Part shown: one piece after another, positions 35,628 to 43,758 of the stretch | Layout: each line of letters starts with the position of its first letter | Position numbering within the stretch: position 1 is the stretch's first letter | Source of the DNA: Acidimicrobiales bacterium | GTDB lineage: Bacteria > Actinomycetota > Acidimicrobiia > Acidimicrobiales > MedAcidi-G1 | Direction of reading: 5' to 3' | DNA length: 64,000 bases | NCBI GenBank assembly: GCA_022452035.1 | Contig: JAKURV010000002.1 | Span: 92,315 to 156,314 of the forward strand | Notes under the pieces: model-generated | Databases searched by the model: none | Told to the model about the DNA's origin: nothing | What the model saw: the letters and a program-made list of their open reading frames with translations, nothing else | Program-made: the position numbers and the translations under genes

Positions 35628-36719
35628 ATGCGACGCCCTCCACTTCGGATCTTGGATCTGGCCGGCAGCCCGGAGGCCCGGGGCCACGCCCACGGAGCGG
35701 CATTCGTCGACGAGATCCGTACCTATACCGATGAGCGGGTCCGGCTGGCTGGCTCCCGGTTCTGGGCCGGCGGCGAGATTGACCGCGCTGACGTGCTGGA
35801 GATCGCCCGATCCTGTCTCCCAGCCCACGAGGCCCACTCGGCCGACCTGTACGCCGAGATGTGCGGCATCGCCGACGGTGCCGGGATCACGCCAGAGGAG
35901 GCCGTGGTGGTCGGAGGTTTCACCGACTTCGTCGACACGGTGCGCTCCGAGGTTGGCGGACGGCATCCCGACGAGGTCGTCGAGGATGACTGCACGGCGT
36001 TCATCGTCCCCGACCACCGTTGTGACGGGCAGGGCTTCTACGGCCAGACCTGGGACATGCACGACACCGCCACCCCGCACGTGGTGCTGCTACGCATCCG
36101 GCCCGACGACGGTCCGGTCTCGCTGGTCTTCACCACCACCGGTTGTGTCGGCCAACTAGGCATGAACGAGGCTGGTGTGTGCGTCGGTATCAACAACTTG
36201 GTGGCTATCGACGGCTGCCGAGGCGTGATGTGGACATCGGTGGTGCGCGAGGCCCTAGATCAGGACTCAGCCGTATCGGCGCGCGACGCCGTGCTGGGAG
36301 CCGACCTGGCCGGCGCTCACAGCTTCCTGACATTCGACGCCTCTGGGGACGGGCACGTGATCGAGGCTTTCCCCACCGCCCGTCCGTCCGAGTCGCTCGA
36401 CACCGAGCCTCTCGTCCATACCAACCACGCTTTGTGGGACGAGGCGCTGGACCGCGAAGCACCCAAGCACGAGGGCCTGATGGTTAACTCCACCCGCCGC
36501 CGTGAGCGGGCGCTCAAGATGCTTGACCGGGACGGCATCGGTGTCGACGACCTGATGGCGGTGACCCGCGACGACCAGGCCGTCTGCCGGGTGTCGACCG
36601 AGCCTTTCCACGTCGAATCCAGTGGGGCGGCGATCATGCGCCCCCGCACCCGTGACTTCTGGGCTGTGTGGGGCCTACCTAGCCACAACGACTACATCCA
36701 CGTCCCCTTCGCTGCCTGA
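35628..36719 (+). CDS. C45-family acyltransferase/autoproteolytic Ntn hydrolase-like protein
   Basis: The protein is 363 aa from ATG 35628. It belongs to the peptidase C45 / isopenicillin-N acyltransferase-like group: EDDCTAFIVPDH contains the predicted N-terminal nucleophile Cys122, exposed after self-cleavage, and GQTWDMHDTATPHVVLLRI and GMNEAGVCVGINNL follow as in the family. Members hydrolyse amide bonds. A GNAT starts 14 nt after it. The A/T-richer 89-nt gap after putA probably holds its promoter. Confidence 0.75.
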   Translation: MRRPPLRILDLAGSPEARGHAHGAAFVDEIRTYTDERVRLAGSRFWAGGEIDRADVLEIARSCLPAHEAHSADLYAEMCGIADGAGITPEEAVVVGGFTDFVDTVRSEVGGRHPDEVVEDDCTAFIVPDHRCDGQGFYGQTWDMHDTATPHVVLLRIRPDDGPVSLVFTTTGCVGQLGMNEAGVCVGINNLVAIDGCRGVMWTSVVREALDQDSAVSARDAVLGADLAGAHSFLTFDASGDGHVIEAFPTARPSESLDTEPLVHTNHALWDEALDREAPKHEGLMVNSTRRRERALKMLDRDGIGVDDLMAVTRDDQAVCRVSTEPFHVESSGAAIMRPRTRDFWAVWGLPSHNDYIHVPFAA

Positions 36720-36733
36720 CCGGAGGTGCCGCC

Positions 36734-37363
36734 ATGGTCGAGATCACCTACGCCCCCCTCCAGGCCCGATGGGCAACAGAGTTGGCTGCCATTGAGCGGG
36801 CCGCCTTCCCGACGGCGGGGATCGCCGACCTCTTGGTTGAGGAGGACATCCTCGCCCTCTGCGAGAAGTTCCCCGCCGGTGGGTTCGTGGCCCTAGACGG
36901 GGAGACGCCGGTTGGGATGGGTGTCGGCATCCTGATCGACTTCGACTTCGACGAGCCGAACCACTCACTGGACGACCTCACCGGCGAGAACTCGTGCGGT
37001 AATCATTCGGACGACGCTGACTGGTACTACGGCGTCACAATCGCCGTAGCCGCGAACTACCGGCGCCTGGGGATCGGCCACCAGCTGTATATCCGCCGCA
37101 AGGACATCGTCCGTCGCCTCGGCAAGAAGGGCATCGTGGCCGGCGGGGTCATTCCCGGGTACAAGGACCACATCGGCAACATGACGGCTGACGAGTATGT
37201 CGACCGGGTGCGGGCCGGCGAGCTGTACGACCCGACGCTGAGCTTCCAGCTGGAGAATGGGTTTGAGGCCGTTGGTGCCATCCCGGACTATATGGACGAT
37301 CCGGCTGTGGGGAACAACGCTGTTCTCATCGTCTGGCGCAACCCCGACCTGGTTGATACCTAA
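36734..37363 (+). CDS. GNAT-family N-acetyltransferase
   Basis: The protein is 209 aa with the acetyl-CoA-binding A motif in AANYRRLGIGHQLYIRRKD (about 98-116). The long tail (GVIPGYKDHIGNMTADEYVDRVRAGELYDPTLSFQLENGF) is like that of GNAT domains joined to nitrilase domains in other bacteria. It is close behind the C45 hydrolase, suggesting acyl or acetyl transfer to or from the same amine. GGAGG lies upstream. Confidence 0.8.
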   Translation: MVEITYAPLQARWATELAAIERAAFPTAGIADLLVEEDILALCEKFPAGGFVALDGETPVGMGVGILIDFDFDEPNHSLDDLTGENSCGNHSDDADWYYGVTIAVAANYRRLGIGHQLYIRRKDIVRRLGKKGIVAGGVIPGYKDHIGNMTADEYVDRVRAGELYDPTLSFQLENGFEAVGAIPDYMDDPAVGNNAVLIVWRNPDLVDT

Positions 37364-37436
37364 CCACGACCCGTCGGATCGGTCGGTAACCCCCGCCTAG
37401 GCTCTTCGGCGACGACGACCGACCGGAGGCTGATCC

Positions 37437-38222
37437 GTGACCTGGGTCGACGGCCTGCTCATCGATATCGACGGCGTGCTGTCCGTTTCATGGGAGGCCA
37501 TCGACGGCGCGCCCGGGGCTCTGGCCGAACTCCGGGCCCGACAGGTCCCGCTGCGGTTCGCCACCAACACCACAACCCGGACCCGGGCCGAGGTGGCCTC
37601 GCTTCTGACCGGGGCCGGCATGCCGGTTGATCCCGACGAGATCCTGACCGCCCCGGTGGCCACGGCGGCCCATCTCCGGCGACACCACCCGGAGGCCCGG
37701 TGCTACCTGCTGAACTCCGGGGACCTTTCCGAGGACTTGGAGGGCATCGACGTGGTTTCTGGCGACGCCGCAGGACCGGTGGACGTGGTGGTGGTTGGCG
37801 GAGCGGGCCTGAACTTCACCCACACCGAGTTGAACCGGGCCTTCGGCCACCTCTTGGACGGGGCGACGTTCGTGGCCATGCACCGCAACCTTTACTGGCG
37901 GACGTCGGCTGGGATGGAGCTGGACACCGGCGCCTACGTTGCCGCCCTGGAGGAGTCCTCGGGAATGGTCCCTGTCGTGCTGGGCAAGCCTTCACCCGAG
38001 TTCTTCGCCACCGGGGTGGCCGAACTGGGTTTGTCCCCCGACCGGGTGGCCATGGTGGGCGATGACGTGGATAACGATGTGTTGGCTGGCCAACGATGCG
38101 GGCTTCGCGGGGTCCTGGTACAGACCGGGAAGTTCCGACCTGAGGCACTCGACATGGCGTCCGGTACCCCGGACCACGTGGTCGCGAGCTTTGCCGACGT
38201 GCCGGCACTCCTTGCGCACTGA
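37437..38222 (+). CDS. HAD-superfamily IIA phosphatase (NagD/LHPP-like)
   Basis: The protein is 261 aa from GTG 37437. HAD motif I is DIDGVL (Asp10, Asp12), motif II FATNTTT, motif III Lys in LGKPSPEFF and motif IV GDDVDND. The subclass IIA cap lies between motifs II and III. Such enzymes dephosphorylate small metabolites (nucleotides, glycolate phosphate or phospholysine/histidine). Substrate unknown. Confidence 0.85.
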   Translation: MTWVDGLLIDIDGVLSVSWEAIDGAPGALAELRARQVPLRFATNTTTRTRAEVASLLTGAGMPVDPDEILTAPVATAAHLRRHHPEARCYLLNSGDLSEDLEGIDVVSGDAAGPVDVVVVGGAGLNFTHTELNRAFGHLLDGATFVAMHRNLYWRTSAGMELDTGAYVAALEESSGMVPVVLGKPSPEFFATGVAELGLSPDRVAMVGDDVDNDVLAGQRCGLRGVLVQTGKFRPEALDMASGTPDHVVASFADVPALLAH

Positions 38223-38244
38223 CCGGCCCCGCTTGGGCGACAGG

Positions 38245-39063
38245 TCAGGCGTCGTCGGCCAGCGAGGCGGGCAGAGACAAGCGGCTCATGCGGCCTCCGT
38301 CGACGGTGAGTACCTGGCCGGTCACGAAACCAGCATCTGGGGTGGACAGCCACAGGACGGTGGCCGCCACGTCAGTCGGATCACCGATCCGACCCACTGG
38401 ATGTAGAGACGCCAACTCAGCCACCGCCCGGTCCCTGTCCGGGTGCTTGTCCACGTAGGCCCGGTTCAGGTCGGTGTCGACCCACCCGGGAGCTACTGCG
38501 TTGCACCGGATTCCCGCCGGACCCAGGTCAACGGCCAGGGCCCGGGTCAGACCGTGCACCCCAGCCTTGGAGGCGGCATAGGAGGCGTGCCGGGCGTTGG
38601 CCCCCAGGCCCTCGATGGACCCGATGTTCACGATCGCCGGGTTGTCACGGCCCTCCATGAGGGGGAGAAGGTGCTTGGCCATGAGGAAGGGACCCCGCAG
38701 GTTCACGGCCATTGTCAGGTCCCAGTCGGCCACCGTCTCGTCGGCCACCGACCGGTTGGCCATGATCCCGGCGTTGTTGACCAGCACGTCAACCCCGCCG
38801 TGCCCGGCGTGCACTGATTCGGCGAACTCCATGACCGACGCCTCGTCGGTCACGTCCAGAGGGATCCACTCCCGGTGCCCGGCCACGTCCAGCCCAGCTC
38901 CGACGGTCCCGGAATCGTTGAGGTCGCCTACGACGACGGTGGCCCCCTCGACGGCGAACCGGTCCACGATTGCCCGCCCGATGCCTCGGGCACCCCCGGT
39001 GACGACGACCACCCGTCCGGCAGCCAGGCCTGACCCATCCTCCGGTCGTCGGTCGGCACTCAT
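38245..39063 (-). CDS. Short-chain dehydrogenase/reductase
   Basis: The protein is 272 aa. Motifs: TGGARGIG, NNAGIM, GSIEGLGANARHASYAASKAG (Ser and the YAASK pair) and VDGG. Its ATG lies inside the stop of the preceding SDR gene (4-nt overlap), making it the last of a six-gene leftward unit. The full catalytic tetrad is visible, unlike the SDR at 18859-19599. Confidence 0.88.
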   Translation of the reverse strand: MSADRRPEDGSGLAAGRVVVVTGGARGIGRAIVDRFAVEGATVVVGDLNDSGTVGAGLDVAGHREWIPLDVTDEASVMEFAESVHAGHGGVDVLVNNAGIMANRSVADETVADWDLTMAVNLRGPFLMAKHLLPLMEGRDNPAIVNIGSIEGLGANARHASYAASKAGVHGLTRALAVDLGPAGIRCNAVAPGWVDTDLNRAYVDKHPDRDRAVAELASLHPVGRIGDPTDVAATVLWLSTPDAGFVTGQVLTVDGGRMSRLSLPASLADDA

Positions 39064-39824
39064 GCCGCCGTGTAGCCCCCGTCAACGCTGAGGTTGGCGC
39101 CGTTGACATGCCGCGAGCGGTCATCGGCCAGGAACGCGACCAGGTGGGCGACCTCTTCGGCGACCGGGATACGACCTTCCGGGATGTCGGGGAGATTTAT
39201 GGAGCGCACCTCATCGACCGTCCTGTCACGCTCCGAGTACAGCATGTGGGTGTCGACGGCACCCGGGCAGACGGCGTTGACCCGGATGCCCTCAGCGGCG
39301 TGGTCCAGCGCCATAGCCCGGGTGAGGTTGGTGACCGCCCCCTTGGAGGCGCAGTAGGCGGCCAGCCCAACTGCACCGACCAGGCCGTTGGTGGAACTGA
39401 TGTTCACGATGGCCCCACCACCGGCTGACCGGAGGGCGGGCAGGGCCGCTCTGCTGGTCCGGAACAGGCCGTCCACGTTGGTCGACATGACCCGATACCA
39501 CTCCTCGTCACTGGTGCCCTCCGCATCGGACCGGGTGATGACCCCAGCCGCGTTGACCAGCACGTCGAGGCGGCCGAACGTACCGACGGCGGTCGCCACC
39601 GCCGCCTCGCCGTAGCCCGGCTCAGCCACGTCGCCCAGAGCCGTGGTCACCGTGCCGCCGGCCGCCGAAATCTCATCGACGACGGCTCCGGCCCGGTCGG
39701 CATTTCGTCCGCCCACTACGACGGCGAACCCGTCAGCGGCCAGGCGCAGGGCACAGGCCCGTCCGATGCCTGAGGAGGCACCGGTGACCAGGGCGACCCG
39801 GTTCGTATTGGTCGTATTGCTCAT
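39060..39824 (-). CDS. Short-chain dehydrogenase/reductase
   Basis: The protein is 254 aa from ATG 39824. TGASSGIG, VNAAGVI, NISSTNGLVGAVGLAAYCASKGA (Ser, Tyr-x-x-x-Lys) and a C-terminal VDGGYTAA mark a classical, complete SDR. It follows the DAO-type oxidase by 41 nt and overlaps the next SDR. Two SDRs in series may oxidise successive alcohol groups of a hydroxylated substrate. Confidence 0.88.
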   Translation of the reverse strand: MSNTTNTNRVALVTGASSGIGRACALRLAADGFAVVVGGRNADRAGAVVDEISAAGGTVTTALGDVAEPGYGEAAVATAVGTFGRLDVLVNAAGVITRSDAEGTSDEEWYRVMSTNVDGLFRTSRAALPALRSAGGGAIVNISSTNGLVGAVGLAAYCASKGAVTNLTRAMALDHAAEGIRVNAVCPGAVDTHMLYSERDRTVDEVRSINLPDIPEGRIPVAEEVAHLVAFLADDRSRHVNGANLSVDGGYTAA

Positions 39825-39865
39825 GGCCAGGTCCTTTCGTCGGTCCCGTTCCCGGTCGGGAACGG

Positions 39866-41185
39866 TTACATCTCCCGCCCAGAACGCAGCCGGAGCCGCC
39901 GGGCATACAGGTCGACACCCCACCCGAGGACCGGGTCAGGGACATTCCGGTTGGGGCGACCGCGAGCCAGCATGGCGTCCAGCAGGTCCGAGCCCTCGCT
40001 ACACATCATCTCGGCGACCAGCTTTCCGCAGACGGTGCCCCGGCTCAGCCCAGTTCCATTGTGTACGCCGGCGGCAAAGATCCCGTCGACGAGATGACCA
40101 AAGACCGGCTCGCCGTTGCGGGCCATGCTTAGCGGCCCGCCCCATGTGTACTCGAAGGGCACGTGGACCAGTCCCGGGAACCGCGCCTCGAAGGCCCGCC
40201 GGTGGGCCCGGCCGGCCCGCTGGCGCCGCCGCCCCCCAGCCAGCGAATGGCGGCTGTACGAGTAGACGTTCCGAATCAGGATGCGACCGTCGCTCAGCCG
40301 TCGCACTGTGGTGCCCGACGGGGCGGCGGGGATTACCCCCCAGGTACGCGGGCCGCCAATGGAGGCTGACTCCCCATCGGTCAACGGCCGGGTCATTGAC
40401 CCCCAGGTGACGACTGGGATTAGGTGATGCCGGTAAAAGCCGAATCCCGAGAGGAAGCCGTTGTTGGCCAGCAGCAGTTCCGGCGTGCGGACACTGCCCC
40501 TGTCGGTCCATAACTCGTGGGGCGGTCCAGCGTCCAACCACGTCACTGTTGTCTCCTCGTGCACCACCACGTTGGCCGGCAGGCTGGTGGCCAGACCTCG
40601 GCACAGGGCAGCGGGTTGCATGAGAGCGGTGCCCGGGGTGTGGAGACCGCGGACGTAGTGGTCGATGCCCAGTCGATCGACCAGTGCGTCGCCTTCCAGG
40701 ACCTCGTAGGGCTCTCCGATCCGATCCAGGGTTGCTGCGAAATGCTCCAGTTCGGTGGAGCCCCGCTCGGTGCAGGCCGCGTGGGTTTTGCCGCCCCATA
40801 TCCAGTCACAGTCAATGCCATGACTGGTAACCGCGTCGTTGAGGTAGGCCAGCCCGGCGCGGTTCAGGGCGATCTGTTGCTTCTCGAACTCGACGGATTC
40901 GGCGAACCCTTCAGAGCGGATGTTGTGGGCGTGGTCAATGCCGAACCCCGATGACCGGCCGGCTGCGCCGTTTCCGATCAGTCCCGCCTCCAGCAGAAGG
41001 ACACGGGCGTCGGGACGTAGTTCCCCCAGCCGCCGGGCCGCTGCAAGCCCGGTGAAGCCGGCGCCCACCACCACCACGTCAGCCTCCGTCGGCCCGACGA
41101 GGGGAGCAGCCGGGAGAACCTCGGGAAGGGTCTCAAACCAGCCGTTGTCGCGGCGGGTGCGCGGTAGGAGGGTTACGGCTCCCAC
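39866..41185 (-). CDS. DAO-family FAD-dependent oxidoreductase
   Basis: The protein is 439 aa from GTG 41185. The FAD-binding motif is DVVVVGAGFTGLAAARRLGE (about 36-55), and the C-terminal VFGHLVDGIFAAGVHNGTGLSRGT is the second FAD contact. Overall it resembles gamma-glutamylputrescine oxidase (PuuB) and related amine oxidases. With MttB, DapA-like and ALDH upstream it could oxidise an N-methyl or secondary-amine ring such as N-methylproline or D-hydroxyproline. It lies 5 nt after the ALDH stop. Confidence 0.8.
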   Translation of the reverse strand: MGAVTLLPRTRRDNGWFETLPEVLPAAPLVGPTEADVVVVGAGFTGLAAARRLGELRPDARVLLLEAGLIGNGAAGRSSGFGIDHAHNIRSEGFAESVEFEKQQIALNRAGLAYLNDAVTSHGIDCDWIWGGKTHAACTERGSTELEHFAATLDRIGEPYEVLEGDALVDRLGIDHYVRGLHTPGTALMQPAALCRGLATSLPANVVVHEETTVTWLDAGPPHELWTDRGSVRTPELLLANNGFLSGFGFYRHHLIPVVTWGSMTRPLTDGESASIGGPRTWGVIPAAPSGTTVRRLSDGRILIRNVYSYSRHSLAGGRRRQRAGRAHRRAFEARFPGLVHVPFEYTWGGPLSMARNGEPVFGHLVDGIFAAGVHNGTGLSRGTVCGKLVAEMMCSEGSDLLDAMLARGRPNRNVPDPVLGWGVDLYARRLRLRSGREM

Positions 41186-41190
41186 AGGGT

Positions 41191-42687
41191 CTAGGACAGG
41201 TCCATCCAGATGGTCTTCAACTCCGTGTACTGCTCATGGGCGGCGATCGACTTATCCCGCCCGCCGAAGCCCGACTGCTTAAATCCGCCGAACGGGGTGG
41301 TGATGTCACCTTCGCCGTAGCAGTTCACGGCCACCGTGCCGGCCCGAATGGCCCGGGCCGCCAGGTGGGCGGTCCGCAGGTCGGTGGTGTGGATGGTGCC
41401 GGCCAGGCCGTAGTCGGTGTCGTTGGCCAGGCGGATGGCCTCCTCGGGGGTGTCGAAAGCGGTCACGGCCAGCACCGGTCCGAAGACTTCCTCGCGGGCC
41501 AGGCGGCTGTTGGGATCGACGTCGGTGAACACGGTGGGCTCCACGAACCAGCCGCCGCTCTCCTCGCGGACCCGGTTGCCGCCCACCGCGCACGTCGAGC
41601 CAGCCTCGTGGGCATCGGCGATGTGGCTCAGCACCTTGTCGAGGTGGGCCTCCTCGATCATGGCGCCCATGGTCGTCTCGGCCACCAGAGGGTCGCCGAC
41701 CACCCAGTCGCGGCTGCGCTCGGCGATGCGCTCCAGCAGCTCGTCCTCGACGGACCGCTGGACGATGAGCCGCGAGTTGGCGCTGCAGTTCTGCCCGCCG
41801 TTCCAGAAGATGCCCTCACAGATCCCGGTGGCCGCGGCGTCCAGGTCGTCGGCGTCGGCCATGACGATGACCGGGCTCTTGCCGCCGCACTCCAGTAGGA
41901 CCTCCTTGAGGTTGGAGTCGGCCGAGTAGCGCAGGAAATGGCGGCCCACCTCGGTCGAGCCGGTGAAGGCCACGCAGTCCACGTCGGGGTGGAGGCCGAT
42001 GGCCGCGCCGGCCGTCTCACCGAACCCGGGCACCACGTTGAACACCCCATCGGGGATGCCGGCCTCGATGGCCAGCTCGGCGATGCGGATGGTCGACATG
42101 GAGGTTTGCTCGGCGGGCTTGACCACGCAGGTGTTGCCGGCAGCCAGGATCGGGCCGATCTTCCAGCCGGCCATCATGAGTGGGTAGTTCCAGGGCAGGA
42201 CGGCACCGACCACGCCGATGGGCTCGCGGACCACCATGCCCACCTTGCCCGGGCCCGACGGTGAGAGCTGGTCGTAGAGCTTGTCGGCGGCCTCGGCGTG
42301 CCAGCGCAGGGTGGCCACCAGGTCGGGGACGTCGAGGCTGGAGCAGTCGCTGATCGGCTTGCCGGCCTCTAGGGTCTCGATGACGGCCAACTCGTCAGTG
42401 TGGGCCTCGACCAGGCTGGCAAATCGAAGGATCAGCATCTTCCGGTCGATAGGGGCCAGCCGCCCCCAGGGTCCCTCCTCGAAGGCGGTACGGGCTGCGG
42501 CGACGGCACGGTCCACGTCGGCGGCGTCGCCCTCAGCCACCTGGGCCAGCTCACGACCATTGGCCGGGTTGAGGGTGGCGAAGGTCTTTCCGGAGTCTGC
42601 CTCCACGCTGCGGCCGCCGATGACGGCCCGGGTGGGTGGATCAATGGACGCGGCCAGAGCGGTCGGGTCGGCGAGGTCGATGGTCAT
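41191..42687 (-). CDS. NAD(P)-dependent aldehyde dehydrogenase
   Basis: The protein is 498 aa. Active-site residues are Asn167 (VLPWNYPL), Glu266 (LLECGGKS) and Cys301 (GGQNCSANS). It is of the PuuC/BetB/gamma-aminobutyraldehyde type. The ATG at 42687 overlaps the DapA-like stop by 4 nt. In this operon it is a candidate for the 2-oxoglutarate-semialdehyde dehydrogenase step of hydroxyproline catabolism, or for a methylated amino-aldehyde; the specificity is not readable. Confidence 0.9.
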   Translation of the reverse strand: MTIDLADPTALAASIDPPTRAVIGGRSVEADSGKTFATLNPANGRELAQVAEGDAADVDRAVAAARTAFEEGPWGRLAPIDRKMLILRFASLVEAHTDELAVIETLEAGKPISDCSSLDVPDLVATLRWHAEAADKLYDQLSPSGPGKVGMVVREPIGVVGAVLPWNYPLMMAGWKIGPILAAGNTCVVKPAEQTSMSTIRIAELAIEAGIPDGVFNVVPGFGETAGAAIGLHPDVDCVAFTGSTEVGRHFLRYSADSNLKEVLLECGGKSPVIVMADADDLDAAATGICEGIFWNGGQNCSANSRLIVQRSVEDELLERIAERSRDWVVGDPLVAETTMGAMIEEAHLDKVLSHIADAHEAGSTCAVGGNRVREESGGWFVEPTVFTDVDPNSRLAREEVFGPVLAVTAFDTPEEAIRLANDTDYGLAGTIHTTDLRTAHLAARAIRAGTVAVNCYGEGDITTPFGGFKQSGFGGRDKSIAAHEQYTELKTIWMDLS

Positions 42688-43715
42688 CGGGCAGTTCCCT
42701 TTGGTCGAGCACGGCCCACGCCGGCATGGTCGGTCATCTGGACGAGCCAGTCCCGCTCGTCCTCCCATTCTCGGAAGACCAGGCGGTCCCGGTGCACCCC
42801 GTTGACGGGGAGGGTGGACAGTGCGGCCTGGAGGCCGACGCGGCCCTGATGGGTCATGGGTAGTACTGGGCGGCGGCACGGGCCGACGGTCCGGCCAACC
42901 ATGTTGGCTGCCGTCTTGACCGCCGAGTTGTACTCGGCCTCGTGCGGGTTGTCCCAGAAGTAGAGGTTGGCCGGGAGCATCCGTCGCCACAGGTCCATGG
43001 CCTCGGCGTGGCGACCGGCCGTGATGTGGTCGTAGAGGGCTACGCACTCGTGCGGCATGACGTTGGCCGCGCCCCAGATCCATCCGGCGCTGCCGGCCAT
43101 GAGGGCGAACGGAGCCAGCGGGTCGGCCCCGGCCAGCACGTGGCCGCCGATGCCCAGGAGTTGCTGGAGGCGGATCAGGTCGCCGGTGGAGTCCTTGATG
43201 TAGTCGATGTTCTCCATGGCGATGAGCCGGCGGTACAGGTCCGGGGTGATGTCGAAGCCGGACTGGGCCGGGATGTTGTACAGCACGATCGGGGCGTCGA
43301 TGGCCCGGGCCAGCTTCTCGTAGTGGTACAGCACGCCACGCTCGAACGGTCCCTCGAAGTACGGGGGGAGGACCATCACGGCGCTAGCCCCCAGGTCGAT
43401 GGCGGCCCGGGAGTTCTCGATGGCGTCCACCGTGGTGATGGCCGAGGTCTGGCAGATCACCGGGATGCGGTCCGCCACCTGGTCGATGCCGACCCGGAAG
43501 ATGTGGTCCTTCTCGGCGGCCGACAGGAAGGCGAACTCGCCGGTTCCGGCAGCCAGCACCAGGCCGTGTACGCCGGCCTCTACGAGACTCTCGACATGGT
43601 CGCGTAGGCGCCCCTCGTCGACGGACTCGCCGCTGTCGTCGAACGGGGAGCTCATGGCGGCGCAGACGCCGTGGAGGAGCGGCCGGTCGGGTCCGGTGCC
43701 GTTGCTGGTGGTCAT
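42684..43715 (-). CDS. DapA/N-acetylneuraminate lyase-family aldolase or deaminase
   Basis: The protein is 343 aa, longer than DapA (about 290). The Schiff-base lysine is Lys174 (YIKDSTGD), the catalytic Tyr is Tyr146 (VLYNIPAQ) and the carboxylate-binding segment is AAGTGEF (about 55-61). No lysine-pathway gene is near. Members of this superfamily include the 1-pyrroline-4-hydroxy-2-carboxylate deaminase of hydroxyproline catabolism, which would fit between a FAD oxidase and an ALDH. The C-terminal extension (about 300-343) is unusual and ends in a basic tail. Confidence 0.85.
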   Translation of the reverse strand: MTTSNGTGPDRPLLHGVCAAMSSPFDDSGESVDEGRLRDHVESLVEAGVHGLVLAAGTGEFAFLSAAEKDHIFRVGIDQVADRIPVICQTSAITTVDAIENSRAAIDLGASAVMVLPPYFEGPFERGVLYHYEKLARAIDAPIVLYNIPAQSGFDITPDLYRRLIAMENIDYIKDSTGDLIRLQQLLGIGGHVLAGADPLAPFALMAGSAGWIWGAANVMPHECVALYDHITAGRHAEAMDLWRRMLPANLYFWDNPHEAEYNSAVKTAANMVGRTVGPCRRPVLPMTHQGRVGLQAALSTLPVNGVHRDRLVFREWEDERDWLVQMTDHAGVGRARPKGTAR

Positions 43716-43758
43716 CGGGTGTTACCTCCCTGGGACGGGATGGTCGGGGCGGCGGTCC

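Noticed and set aside
42684..43715. DapA of lysine biosynthesis
   Set aside because: The gene is inside a catabolic operon, has an extended C-terminus and no lysine-pathway neighbours; family membership only is claimed.
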